A stretch of 64,000 nt of DNA from Saprospiraceae bacterium (GCA_013001595.1 JABDMH010000094.1:1-64000), one strand, 5' to 3'. Positions 25,997 through 35,316 are shown, counted from the stretch's first letter. Numbers and translations are program-made. Notes: generated by a model from the sequence alone, not told the origin.

Positions 25997-28171
25997 TTAT
26001 TTTTCCCTTGCAATTTCGACGTCCATAGTTGTGAAATCTATGGCTTTCATCCAATCCACATGACCGACCCTGTTGGTCCAAATCGGATTAACGTTTTGAG
26101 CATTGGCAGTTTCTGCATAATCTATCCAGTACTCTTTTGCAGTGCGTAGATGCGCCACAGCTTTCTCCTGATAGTACCCTTCGTCTGTGGCACGATATAA
26201 AGCCAGCTGTGTTGCTCCATCAATTTTATTAGCATAATACTTGCCCAAGTATGCGATAGTCTTAATATCATGAAGCGTTGCTTTGAGTTCTATACCTTCC
26301 GCACTTATGCTCAGTCCCCCTGCTAGCTTAAGTGCATTATCTGCATATGCATGTAGCATCTGCGATACCTCCAAGGGGGTTTTCAATTCAGTATTACTAT
26401 CTGCCAAGACCATTTGCACATAGTCAGGAATGGATTGAAATCCAGAATTTTTATGGGGCTTTACATTGATAAATGAGTTTACATCATGAAAATCAGTTTC
26501 TGTCTTGGTAAACCGCTCACGACCTTTGCAACCCTCGATATACCACATAAAATCAAGCCACCCCCAGTGAAAACCGGTGGTAGTAGGGTACACCATACTG
26601 GCATCTTGCCAGGCTGTAAATAATTTCTGAGCGTCTGTTTCAGGAAAACGAGCTTGGAGTATTCCAATGATTCTTTCATTTGGCACATCAGGATCATAGG
26701 CAAAACGTCCCCAAAGCATCCAGTGGTACCAATGTTTCGTCAGTTCTATTTCCCTCGGTCCATCAGGATTCTTAGTAGTAAATTCTCGACCCCAGACCCA
26801 CTGGTCAGATCCATAATAATAACCTTGTGAGACCTCATGAGGAATGTTTTTCACAAATTGCCTTACAAAATCTGGCGCACCCCATCGAAAATAGAAAGCA
26901 TCATCATTGCGCAAGGTCCAAATGGTTTTGATGTCGTTCGCTTTGATATCTTCCACAAATTCATAATGATATGGTTGATCCACCGCGCTCATCACATGTG
27001 CCTTTGCATATTTGAAGCTGAAGATGAAATCTATATTTTCGTTATCAATCAATGGTTTAAATCTCTCAGAAATATCTTTAGCCGCAGCCATATGCTGGCG
27101 GTGAATAAATCTGATTTTCCTATCAGGCATTTCGGCCGCTGCATCAAGGACTCCTTGACCATACGTTTCGAAAGCCCAATCTTCTTTCTCTTGAAAAGTA
27201 TTGCCGTACATGTTTTCTCCAGTCGTGAGGCCAATTCCTGCTAGATCAGGATATGTCACAAACATCTGCTTTACGCTTTTTCTAAAATAATCCCGGGTAA
27301 CAGCGTTGTCTATCTGGTCTGTAATTCCATACTTATCTTTGGCCCCATGTACGAAAATATTCCAGGTGATCACATAAAAATCGACATTCCGGCTTTTTCC
27401 ATAGGCCATGACCTTCCTCCAAAACTCAATTTTCTCCTCAATCGTAATGTTCTTTATGATTTCCGGGTTGGCCAAGATCTCCGGCGAACAAAAGCCCCAA
27501 CCATTGGTATTGTAATGTTCATCAAACTGATGGGTAGACCTCTGTACATCGTCCAGGGCAACATCTTCATAACCGGGGACTTTCACCAGAGAGGGAAACG
27601 GATGTAAATTCCATAGAGAAATATAATTATACCGATGAAGGGCAAGGTTATCGATATACTCCTTCCAGAAATCGAAGTTCCACATCTCCGGAATATTTTT
27701 CTGAGCCACATCCGATACATCCGTATAGCTTGGCGTTCGCACATCAAGCGGAATGTTAAACTTGGTACCCCGCATTTGCATGTAAGGATTGTTTACAGCT
27801 GACTGGACGCCTTCCAAGCCAGAAATACTAATCTGTTCCGCCAACTCAAGGCCACCGTACATGACGCCGGCAGCATCTTGACCAGAAACCTGAATTTTAC
27901 CTTGATTGTTGGAGAGTTGAAAACCTTCAGTCCCGATGCTTGCATTTTCAGTTAATGATAGCACTATGTCTGCACCTTCTTCCCCTGCTGTTAAAACTTT
28001 AAGTCCTTTGGCCTGAAGCTTGGCTCTGATTTCATCGACTGCAAACTGAATTTGAGGATGATCTCTTTCAGCAAACAATCTTACCGTATTCTCATTATCA
28101 CATCCCATGCTTGACCAAAGGCAAATCACCATCAAGATTACAGCCGGTAATTCAAAATATTTCGATTTCAT
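25997..28171 (-). CDS. GH20/GH67-like TIM-barrel glycosidase, lipoprotein (paralogue A)
   Basis: I chose the ATG at 28171, which gives a lipoprotein signal ending SSMGC (Cys24); the longer frame adds 47 residues overlapping the upstream gene. Residues 25-140 resemble the N-terminal domain found before GH20 and GH67 catalytic barrels (VRLFAERDHPQIQFAVDEIR, AAGVMYGGLELAEQI). The barrel follows, with ALHRYNYISLWNLHPFPSLVKVPGYE, VDFYVITWNIFVHG, YPDLAGIGLTTGENM (Glu is a candidate catalytic residue) and TIWTLRNDDAFYFRWG. The C-terminal 200 residues are helical. Such proteins occur in Bacteroidota glycan clusters; a proven activity is not known to me. It is a paralogue of the gene at 29294-31402. 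Confidence 0.7.
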   Translation of the reverse strand: MKSKYFELPAVILMVICLWSSMGCDNENTVRLFAERDHPQIQFAVDEIRAKLQAKGLKVLTAGEEGADIVLSLTENASIGTEGFQLSNNQGKIQVSGQDAAGVMYGGLELAEQISISGLEGVQSAVNNPYMQMRGTKFNIPLDVRTPSYTDVSDVAQKNIPEMWNFDFWKEYIDNLALHRYNYISLWNLHPFPSLVKVPGYEDVALDDVQRSTHQFDEHYNTNGWGFCSPEILANPEIIKNITIEEKIEFWRKVMAYGKSRNVDFYVITWNIFVHGAKDKYGITDQIDNAVTRDYFRKSVKQMFVTYPDLAGIGLTTGENMYGNTFQEKEDWAFETYGQGVLDAAAEMPDRKIRFIHRQHMAAAKDISERFKPLIDNENIDFIFSFKYAKAHVMSAVDQPYHYEFVEDIKANDIKTIWTLRNDDAFYFRWGAPDFVRQFVKNIPHEVSQGYYYGSDQWVWGREFTTKNPDGPREIELTKHWYHWMLWGRFAYDPDVPNERIIGILQARFPETDAQKLFTAWQDASMVYPTTTGFHWGWLDFMWYIEGCKGRERFTKTETDFHDVNSFINVKPHKNSGFQSIPDYVQMVLADSNTELKTPLEVSQMLHAYADNALKLAGGLSISAEGIELKATLHDIKTIAYLGKYYANKIDGATQLALYRATDEGYYQEKAVAHLRTAKEYWIDYAETANAQNVNPIWTNRVGHVDWMKAIDFTTMDVEIAREK

Positions 28172-28193
28172 ATATATTGGGTTAACATTGAGA

Positions 28194-29234
28194 TTAAAGT
28201 TGAGTGGTGTTTTGTTTGAACTTTTCCAGGTCAAGCAAATACAACCCACATCCCTGACCTGCTGCTGCCTTTGCATAGGCCGATTGAAAAGCGATATATT
28301 TTCCATCATCACTAACTACGGGATTCGATCCTTTGTATCCTTCGATATCGTTAAAATGAGTTAATCGCTCCATTATTTCCCCACTTCCATCCAGCTTCAT
28401 TCTGTAGATATCAATTTGCTTTATTCCCAAATGACAATGGGCATCGCATTCTATGAGTGTTGACTTACCATCGGGAAATATTCCTTCTGGCTCGCTGTAT
28501 TCCGTTGGTGATTTGGAGTGGTTGGTGATTACACCTGTCTCAAGATTATAAGTCATCACCTCACTGGTAAATAATCCTGCCTCAGTATTTCCATATTGTG
28601 TCCAGGTAAATTCTACTTCTTCCGGTCGAATAAAATTCTGCGACTCCAGGATACCTTCGTATTTAATACCATCAACCACAACCGAATCGTTATCGATGAT
28701 CAAGGTTTTATCGATGATGTTCGAAGAATCCTCATTAATCACAATCATTCCAGAATAGATCACTTGCTGATCGGGCGTCCAGACAATTTTCATATCGGTA
28801 CGTGAAATGGTTGGTCCTTCGTCCATTTTTTCGTTCAGATTGTGAATTTTTCCAGTCCCCTTTTTCATGATCTGAGCATAGGCATCGTGGCGTTCTGGTC
28901 CGCAGGTAAACAGTAAATCGCCATTTGACAAGGCAAATACACGGTAATATCCATATTCTTTCGGATGCATGGTTGAATCGGTTATCTGGGTGATTTCTTT
29001 GGTAGCGATATCGGAGTAGAAAACATTTCCACCGGCTTTATCTACAAAGTAAACTCCTTTATTGTCGAGTGCCCACTCAACACGTTGGCCATATGGTGTT
29101 AAGGGAGTAATGTATTCAGGAAGATGTTCCGCGGGAAAGCATCCAATGATCTCAGTTCTATTTGCATTCTTACAGGACGAAACTCCTAGCAAAAGAAGGA
29201 GTATCCATGCAGTAATCGATAAAATTGATTTCAT
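28194..29234 (-). CDS. PD40/TolB-like beta-propeller lipoprotein
   Basis: Start set at the ATG at 29234 because it gives a lipoprotein signal (MKSILSITAWILLLLLGVSSC, Cys21); the longer frame reaches back into the neighbouring gene. The 346 residues have WD40-like (PD40) blades: RVEWALDNKGVYFVDKAGGNVFYSDIATKEITQITD, GPTISRTDMKIVWTPDQQVIYSG, SEPEGIFPDGKSTLIEC and SNPVVSDDGKYIAFQSAYAK. Similar blades occur in oligogalacturonate lyase (PL22) and TolB. It lies between two paralogous GH20/67-like genes with gaps of only 22 and 59 bp, so it is almost certainly co-transcribed and works on the same glycan as a lyase-like or binding protein. Confidence 0.75.
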   Translation of the reverse strand: MKSILSITAWILLLLLGVSSCKNANRTEIIGCFPAEHLPEYITPLTPYGQRVEWALDNKGVYFVDKAGGNVFYSDIATKEITQITDSTMHPKEYGYYRVFALSNGDLLFTCGPERHDAYAQIMKKGTGKIHNLNEKMDEGPTISRTDMKIVWTPDQQVIYSGMIVINEDSSNIIDKTLIIDNDSVVVDGIKYEGILESQNFIRPEEVEFTWTQYGNTEAGLFTSEVMTYNLETGVITNHSKSPTEYSEPEGIFPDGKSTLIECDAHCHLGIKQIDIYRMKLDGSGEIMERLTHFNDIEGYKGSNPVVSDDGKYIAFQSAYAKAAAGQGCGLYLLDLEKFKQNTTQL

Positions 29235-29293
29235 AGATAAATTATCTTTAGTTGGTTTAGTAGCACCAATGCAAATTGTCAAAAGACTATCAA

Positions 29294-31402
29294 TCATTCT
29301 TTCACGGACTCCATGGCTATTGTAATGTCCTTCTCCACATCTTCTAGATGCTCTCTCCATGAAAATTCATCGTCAAACTGATGAGGCATAACTGCAACAT
29401 TATATATTTCCACCAGATCGACCATTTTTTGCCAGTAGTTTTTGCTTGTCTCCAAGTGTTGGACAGCTTTATCAAGCGAATCAATCTTACCTTTCCTGAA
29501 CTGCTCCAGTGCCACGCCCCCTCCTACTTTCGAAGCAAAATACAATCCGAAGTTGGCCCAGAACTCCAGATCAGTGAGCTCGATCTCAAGTTCGGCAGAT
29601 ACACCCTGCTTTCTTAGATTTTCAACAATTTCTAGAATTCGCGTTGATTGTTCTTCCGTCTCATCAGCCAATGCAAGTGGTGTAGTATGGGCGGTTTTGT
29701 CGTAATTACCAGCAACAAAATCAGAGATATTTACATACGATGAATCAAGCACATTCCGGGAAATAAACTTGTCAATATCGATGAAGGTACCGTGGTTGGT
29801 TGTAAATCCCTCGGAGTACAGGGTACCATCCCAGGTACTTCCAAAAAAAGAGGCCAATCGATTCGGGTTTTTGGATGCTAGTTTCCACGCTTCCAACAAA
29901 TCTGTACCATCCGGGAGATCAAACTTTTTTGCCAATGATTCTGCAAAATATTCATCTGGAACCTTCTTGTTATACATAAGGTTTCCCCAAACCTTATAAA
30001 ACAGCCATTGCCTTTGGAAAGCATAATCCCATGTACGATGTTCGTCTTTGGTAAAGTAATCTTTTGCCGGAATGTATGTCTCAGAACCGATGATGCATCC
30101 ACCGATATATTGCTGACTATTCAGATCCAGAAAATCCCGTATGAAATCAGGATCTCCCCATCGCAGGACAAAGAAGTCTTCATTACGCATGGTCCAGAGG
30201 CCTTTATATTTTTCAGAATATGGTTCCCAATAGGTGTTGGTGAGCATTCCGCCATGGACAATGGATAATTTTGGAGATGAGTGGGCATGTGACCAATTGA
30301 ACTTGAATGAAATCCAGACATCCTCATCAAAGCCCATGTTTTCTACCGCTTGTCGGGTTAACTTTTCAGCCGGTACACTGACAGAGCCCGCACTTCGCTT
30401 ATCTGCAGAGAGTGGTGCCCGGTAGAGCAACCTGGCTTTGCGGTTGGCCGCCTTCAAACCTGCGATCATGGTCTGATCCGCCCATTTGCTTCTCTCCTCG
30501 GAGGTCATGCCTCCCATGCGTTCACCCAGTGTAATACCAATACCAGTCAGGTCTTTATATGTATCGATCGTTGTGGTGACCACCTCGCGCATATACCCTT
30601 CAATATGCTCATTGCTGATACCTTCACCAATGAAACCACCACCATCTTCTGACATATAATTCCCTGCCCCATATTTCTCAGTAAAACCTTGCGGCAGGAA
30701 GATATTCCAGTTTACCACAAAGGTCTGAACGCCACGCGCTTGCGCCATGCCAAAAAGTCCCTTCCAAAAGGCTTCCCATTCCGCCATTTCTTCATCACTG
30801 AATGGTGAAACATCTGCGTACGATGGAGCTTTCACCATATACATATAAGGATGCATGTTCCAAAGGGTGAGTGCATTGAATTTGTTCTCCACCATCATAT
30901 CCAGGTAAGACTCCCAATACTTCAGATCTCTACAAGTCTCCATGTGCAAAGCGAGGTGCTCACCACTTCGGTACGAATACCAGGGCAGGTTGAATTTGAT
31001 GGCCCGAAAGTCGTGATGCGACCGGATGGTTTTTTCTTCGATTTGAGACCATGAACTGCCGTTTGAGAGTTGCGTATTAATGTCAAGCAATCCATACAAT
31101 AATCCTCGAGCACATTCAGAATTAAGGATGAATGTTTCTCTAGTTCTTGAAATAGAAAATCCATCATTTTTTTCTGAGTCCCTATCGGCTTGAGGTACCA
31201 GCTCTAAGCTAAGATTAGCATCCCGTGCATCTTCAGCAAATGATATCTTTCCACCTGATGCTGATCTTTGATTTTCCAGTTTTTCAATGGCATAGTTGAG
31301 TTCTTCCAGAACAATCGGATCAGCATAAATTATTATATCGATCGACTTATTCTGACATCCCAAAATGAGAATCAAAGGCAGGAAATAGATTATTCTTTTC
31401 AT
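29294..31402 (-). CDS. GH20/GH67-like TIM-barrel glycosidase, lipoprotein (paralogue B)
   Basis: Start at the ATG at 31402 gives the lipoprotein signal MKRIIYFLPLILILGC (Cys16). The layout matches paralogue A: an N-terminal alpha/beta domain (IYADPIVLEELNYAIEKLENQ, CARGLLYGLLDINTQL), then the barrel with ENKFNALTLWNMHPYMYMVKAPSY, VQTFVVNWNIFLPQG, YKDLTGIGITLGERM, and GLWTMRNEDFFVLRWGDPDFI, then a helical tail. Conserved Glu/Arg in LGERM and the Asn-Glu/Asp pair in RNEDFF (RNDDAF in A) mark the likely active site. The two are clearly homologous yet well diverged, so they probably act on different linkages of one glycan. Specific activity unknown. Confidence 0.7.
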   Translation of the reverse strand: MKRIIYFLPLILILGCQNKSIDIIIYADPIVLEELNYAIEKLENQRSASGGKISFAEDARDANLSLELVPQADRDSEKNDGFSISRTRETFILNSECARGLLYGLLDINTQLSNGSSWSQIEEKTIRSHHDFRAIKFNLPWYSYRSGEHLALHMETCRDLKYWESYLDMMVENKFNALTLWNMHPYMYMVKAPSYADVSPFSDEEMAEWEAFWKGLFGMAQARGVQTFVVNWNIFLPQGFTEKYGAGNYMSEDGGGFIGEGISNEHIEGYMREVVTTTIDTYKDLTGIGITLGERMGGMTSEERSKWADQTMIAGLKAANRKARLLYRAPLSADKRSAGSVSVPAEKLTRQAVENMGFDEDVWISFKFNWSHAHSSPKLSIVHGGMLTNTYWEPYSEKYKGLWTMRNEDFFVLRWGDPDFIRDFLDLNSQQYIGGCIIGSETYIPAKDYFTKDEHRTWDYAFQRQWLFYKVWGNLMYNKKVPDEYFAESLAKKFDLPDGTDLLEAWKLASKNPNRLASFFGSTWDGTLYSEGFTTNHGTFIDIDKFISRNVLDSSYVNISDFVAGNYDKTAHTTPLALADETEEQSTRILEIVENLRKQGVSAELEIELTDLEFWANFGLYFASKVGGGVALEQFRKGKIDSLDKAVQHLETSKNYWQKMVDLVEIYNVAVMPHQFDDEFSWREHLEDVEKDITIAMESVKE

Positions 31403-31554
31403 ATTCATCATGATTTCTTCAAGTTCATTGTAGAAACACTACCTGTAATGGGCGCTATTCCTAAAACTTTCTACGATTTGATTTCATACGTAAACTTTGA
31501 TAATTCGTAAGGTTTTGGCTTAATTTCTATATTGAAATTCATTCCACAGATCAA

Positions 31555-32574
31555 TTATGGAGCTAGTTTGGGACGATAATATTCTAGTCGCTCAGTTTTG
31601 ACAAACTTCAGTAGTTTCTTCACGATCTTTTCTTGGTCATCCATGCTTAATTTTGCAAACCGATTAACAGCCTCAATATTCCGGTCCAGATGCTCCACGC
31701 TCTCGGTCCCGCAAACCATGGAGGTGATGGGTTGGGAAAGATTGAACCAGATCACGTCTTCGAGGGTGAGGTAATTGGGGATGATGGGATCATCTGTTTC
31801 CCACCCGTATTCGTTTCCAGTAAAAAATCCCCCTCCTGCCAAGGGTTTCATTCCCATTACTCCGTATGCTCTTTGGTGCAACTCCGGAATTAATGCAGTG
31901 GTGAAACTATCGGGCTTCGCGACATCAAGGGGATTGACGGGGATCTGCACTGCCACAAAAGGATCTTTCCCTGCCACTCGCTCCATTAGTCTTCTCTGGG
32001 CCGACGTCATACGGTGCCCGGTAAATCCCAGGTATTTTACTTGTCCTTTCTGTTGTGCCTCAAGCATAACTTCGAGCACGCCAGCGGCGATACGGCCATC
32101 CACATCCGATGGATCTCTGACGGCATGCATATAAAGCAAATCTATCTGGTCACAATTCATGCGACGTAAGGAGTCCTCAATCTGCTTCTTAGAGCCTGCG
32201 GCAGTCTTTGCATTGGTCTTCGTTGCCAGAAAGATCTGATCACGGTACTTAGGGGTTAGGTATTTCCCAAAGAGTTCCTCAGAATAGCCATCATGATAGA
32301 TCCAAGCGGTTTCATAGTACCGGCATCCCAGTTCCATACCGCGCTCAATCATAGCCTGTGAAACTTTCTCATTTTTCGCACGCCCAACATGATAGCCACC
32401 TAAACAGTATATACTCAATTCTACACCAGTTTTTCCCATTGGGCGGGTAGGCAGTAAATCACCTAATTTATCAGATTTACCAGTAGTTAAGGGTGCAGCC
32501 AATAATCTTGGGACCGATAGCGCTGCAAGACTTCCCGCAGCAATTTGCTTAATAAAATTTCGTCTTTTTACCAT
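31555..32574 (-). CDS. Tat-exported aldo/keto reductase
   Basis: The 339-residue protein starts with a twin-arginine signal (VKRRNFIKQIAAGSLAALSVPRLLAA). The rest is an AKR barrel: RPMGKTGVELSIYCLGGYHVG, GCRYYETAWIYHDGYSEELFGKYL, FLATKTNAKT, LRRMNCDQIDLLYMHAV and VKYLGFTGH. The catalytic tetrad reads Glu88, Tyr93, Lys119 and His150; the usual Asp of the D-T-A motif is Glu here. It would reduce or oxidise a sugar or other carbonyl with NAD(P)H, presumably taking up its cofactor before Tat export. Placed 10 bp from a beta-helix fragment and within the glycan block, it could act on a released sugar; this is inference. Confidence 0.82.
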   Translation of the reverse strand: MVKRRNFIKQIAAGSLAALSVPRLLAAPLTTGKSDKLGDLLPTRPMGKTGVELSIYCLGGYHVGRAKNEKVSQAMIERGMELGCRYYETAWIYHDGYSEELFGKYLTPKYRDQIFLATKTNAKTAAGSKKQIEDSLRRMNCDQIDLLYMHAVRDPSDVDGRIAAGVLEVMLEAQQKGQVKYLGFTGHRMTSAQRRLMERVAGKDPFVAVQIPVNPLDVAKPDSFTTALIPELHQRAYGVMGMKPLAGGGFFTGNEYGWETDDPIIPNYLTLEDVIWFNLSQPITSMVCGTESVEHLDRNIEAVNRFAKLSMDDQEKIVKKLLKFVKTERLEYYRPKLAP

Positions 32575-32583
32575 ATCAATTAG

Positions 32584-33102
32584 TTATTTATAGATTGGAA
32601 GGTGAGGCGGAAACCAAGAATGTAGTGAGCATATTCTCAGTACACTAATTAAAGATGGCACAGTAGCCACTATTTCGGTCTCACCTTCTAGGGGATAATA
32701 ATATAATTTATCTTCATTCCTATCGAGATACCACTCACCAGGTTGATCTAACGTAATCCGACCTCCCTCCAAATAATAAGCATCATCGCCTTCAATGACC
32801 CGGCCTCCCATTCTTGTAGAAATAATCTTCTGATTTTTACGGTCAATCTGTTCTATGGGCATGTGATACTCCAACCATTTATTAAAGACAACAACAACCC
32901 CGTCTTCAACACTTTCTAAATAAGATTTGTCTTCATCATTATAATAAAAATCAAACGATCTTCCGCGACGCACTTCTTGAGTATCCGCTCCTTGATTCTC
33001 GGGAACTCGCAAATGTCCACTGCTGAGTGTACGAGCTGGGATCGCTCGAAGGTCGTTGACCCAAACATTGAATCTTAGATTAGTCCTGGTCATTCCTTCC
33101 AT
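32584..33102 (-). pseudogene. Fragment of a GH141-like parallel beta-helix enzyme
   Basis: The frame encodes 172 residues without signal peptide and begins inside a domain. FNVWVNDLRAIPARTLSSGH and GEWYLDRNEDKLYYYPLEGE are signature segments from the N-terminal region of large right-handed beta-helix glycosidases (GH141 and relatives, usually 600 residues or more). The preceding residues and the whole beta-helix are missing, and the last 20 residues read as out-of-frame nonsense. Its apparent ATG overlaps the 3' end of the upstream six-hairpin gene by 13 bp, which looks like a deletion junction and not a true start. Confidence 0.7.
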
Positions 33103-34976
33103 TCATCTAGACTGAGTGCCTCCAAAAGTGAGTTGCCAAAGAATGAAACAGTATAGGTTACAATCACGTCAAACCAGTGCCGAAAAGTTATTCCAGACGG
33201 CCACGACCGACCTACTATACCTCCCCTGGCCGAAACATCCTCGCCGAAGTACTGGTGGTCCATGCACCATTCCAATGACTTCATACCGGCAGTAAAGTAT
33301 GTTTTGTTTCCAGTCAATTTGTATAACCGAATAAGTAGACCAGACCAGAGTGCTGTCGCCTTCTCTCCCACACCGACAAACTCAACAGATCTGTCAAAGC
33401 GCACAGCGAAAGATCCGTCAGGTGCCTGAGTTGCCAGCACTTGTTCTGTGATTCTTATCACTTTTTTCAAATAGCCTTTGTCAGGTGCCACCTTATGCGC
33501 TTCGATCAAGCCATCGATGATATATCCAAATGCTTTAGTCCAGTAGTTGACAGAACTGGATTTTTTAGTTTTCCCTTTAAAGAACACACCCCAGAGACCG
33601 TTTTCCTTTTCGAAAGCTCTTATCAACAAGTCAGCCAGCCGAATAGTAGTGTCCAGATAATAATTATCACCCGTTTCCATATATAGGCCTGCAAGGCCCG
33701 GCAAACCCATCGAGCTCTCGAAGCTCATTATCTCTTTCCAGTCCTCACGCTCAAATACATATGCTTGCGGAATCCAAACATCCTCGTGCTCATCCATGAG
33801 TCGATTGATTGTTTCGGCTACTTTTTCACCAGCTTCAATGTATCTACGATCACCAGTAGCTCTGTAAAGGGGCATCCATCCCCAACCAACGAGAAACAAG
33901 GAATCAACCGTACTTGCTTCACCTGCACTGGTTCGGATTGCACCATAGGCAGGATGTGTGGGATCAATGATTTGCCTTCTTAACGTATTATGACCTATGT
34001 CAACAGCTCTTTGTCGCAGCGCTGTACTACTTATGCCTGCATCCACACCTTTAATAGCAGAAGATTCCAACAGCATTTTTGCTGATGGGCCCCAGGCCCA
34101 GCACCAGGCAGAACGCAAACGGGTTTTAGCTGACATATCATATATTAGGAATTCCCCTCCGTACGTATCACTTTTAGGATTGGTATTTTGGCAGTCAAGA
34201 ACAAATCTTGTTGCCCAGGATAAGGATCTAATCATGCGCTGCCGAGACAAGCCAGTTCCAGTAGACACTTCTGATAATTTGGCATCCCATAGCACATCAG
34301 TACTGGCAATGAGCTCCTTAGTGTCGGCATTATGAACAGATATTAAACCCACCCAATCATCGCGAAGTGTGTCGAATTCAAAGTTTACCATGGAATCAAC
34401 AACTATTACCCCTGATGAGAGATAAAAACTCTCAATTGAATTTGTTTTCGGATCTAAAATCAATGAATTCCCCCAATACTCAATCTGTTCTTTAGGGATG
34501 CGTATCTCTTCGGCGATAACCTTCATCCCCTGATCATTGAAACTATATTCCCCTGATTGCTTCAAGTCAAATTCTATTACTGCTTCCATTCCTTCCTTCA
34601 ATACGACATCCACCACTGGAAAGCGTTGTTCACGGCTGGATTGCCTCCTGGCAGCAGCCATTTCATCATAGCCTGGCATCCAAACATCTTTGGTTTGTTC
34701 ATTCTCCACTTTAGGGGCATGGGGTGACACATCATCATACTCGAAAATATATCTGTTAGCGCCGCTAAAAAGTCTAATGTCAACTAGATTTACAGTATCC
34801 GACAAGGATAGACTAATTGATATCGACCGACCATATCTTTTCAATTTGATGTTACCTGAGTTTCCGACATTCCCAGCTGCACAGCCTGCATTGAGAGCTG
34901 AGACACTGACAGCTAAACCTGCAGTCATTGTAGCTGTTTTAGCTATAAAACTTCTTCTTCCATCATACTTGATCAT
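33090..34976 (-). CDS. Exported six-hairpin (alpha/alpha) barrel protein, Tat/lipoprotein signal
   Basis: The 628-residue protein opens with a Tat-like signal (GRRSFIAKTATMTAGLAVSV) ending in a possible lipobox LNAGC (Cys32). Residues 40-230 are beta-rich. From about residue 240 the chain is repeated helix hairpins: WATRFVLDCQN, SAWCWAWGPSAKMLLE, TVDSLFLVGWGWMPLYRATGDRRYIEAGEKV, MSFESSMGLPGLAGLYMETGDNYYLD, VNYWTKAFGYIIDGLIEAHK and ATALWSGLLIRLYKLTGNKTYF. This is the toroid of GH88/GH105, heparinase-like or GH127-type enzymes, but I cannot place the family. It likely acts on uronic acid or methyl-sugar ends of the same glycan. A short relic of a homologue lies near 25.7 kb. Confidence 0.65.
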   Translation of the reverse strand: MIKYDGRRSFIAKTATMTAGLAVSVSALNAGCAAGNVGNSGNIKLKRYGRSISISLSLSDTVNLVDIRLFSGANRYIFEYDDVSPHAPKVENEQTKDVWMPGYDEMAAARRQSSREQRFPVVDVVLKEGMEAVIEFDLKQSGEYSFNDQGMKVIAEEIRIPKEQIEYWGNSLILDPKTNSIESFYLSSGVIVVDSMVNFEFDTLRDDWVGLISVHNADTKELIASTDVLWDAKLSEVSTGTGLSRQRMIRSLSWATRFVLDCQNTNPKSDTYGGEFLIYDMSAKTRLRSAWCWAWGPSAKMLLESSAIKGVDAGISSTALRQRAVDIGHNTLRRQIIDPTHPAYGAIRTSAGEASTVDSLFLVGWGWMPLYRATGDRRYIEAGEKVAETINRLMDEHEDVWIPQAYVFEREDWKEIMSFESSMGLPGLAGLYMETGDNYYLDTTIRLADLLIRAFEKENGLWGVFFKGKTKKSSSVNYWTKAFGYIIDGLIEAHKVAPDKGYLKKVIRITEQVLATQAPDGSFAVRFDRSVEFVGVGEKATALWSGLLIRLYKLTGNKTYFTAGMKSLEWCMDHQYFGEDVSARGGIVGRSWPSGITFRHWFDVIVTYTVSFFGNSLLEALSLDEWKE

Positions 34977-35316
34977 CGCCTTAGCTTTATAGATGTTTTT
35001 AAATCCTTCATATTCAGTAAAAGCAGCATTGGTGCACCGGGATTAATCACCGGTTATTGCATAAAACCGGGTAATTTTCACTCAAGTATATTATACTCCT
35101 GAACATTTCCTGTTTCTGACTTTCCTGAGCAGCTCTTGGAGAATCTCTAAGGGCTGTATTTTTATGGGTATCTCATAGGAATCATCGTATCGAAAAAAGC
35201 CCCCTTAATGCTCTGTTCGCCAATATTCTTCTATTCATTTTTGGCCCTATTTGATCTTATCCAATGGTGAGACAAGGAGCTATACATTCTCGGATTTGAC
35301 CAGGAGAGGGTGCAAT
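34977..35316. other. Promoter-bearing gap upstream of the six-hairpin gene
   Basis: About 340 bp with no coding frame. It holds three ACCGG-type motifs close to the minus-strand start (see separate entry). The left half is the leader of the six-hairpin gene; the right half is the 3' flank of the ROK kinase gene. Confidence 0.4.
35036..35071 (-). promoter_or_regulatory. Candidate operator: ACCGG repeats and inverted repeat
   Basis: ACCGG occurs three times within 36 bp (starting 35036, 35049, 35066). Two of these form the inverted repeat CCGGTT-9 bp-AACCGG (35050-35055 and 35065-35070). It lies about 60-95 bp upstream of the six-hairpin start codon, a plausible place for a regulator site at the head of the transcription unit running to lower coordinates. 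Confidence 0.35.
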
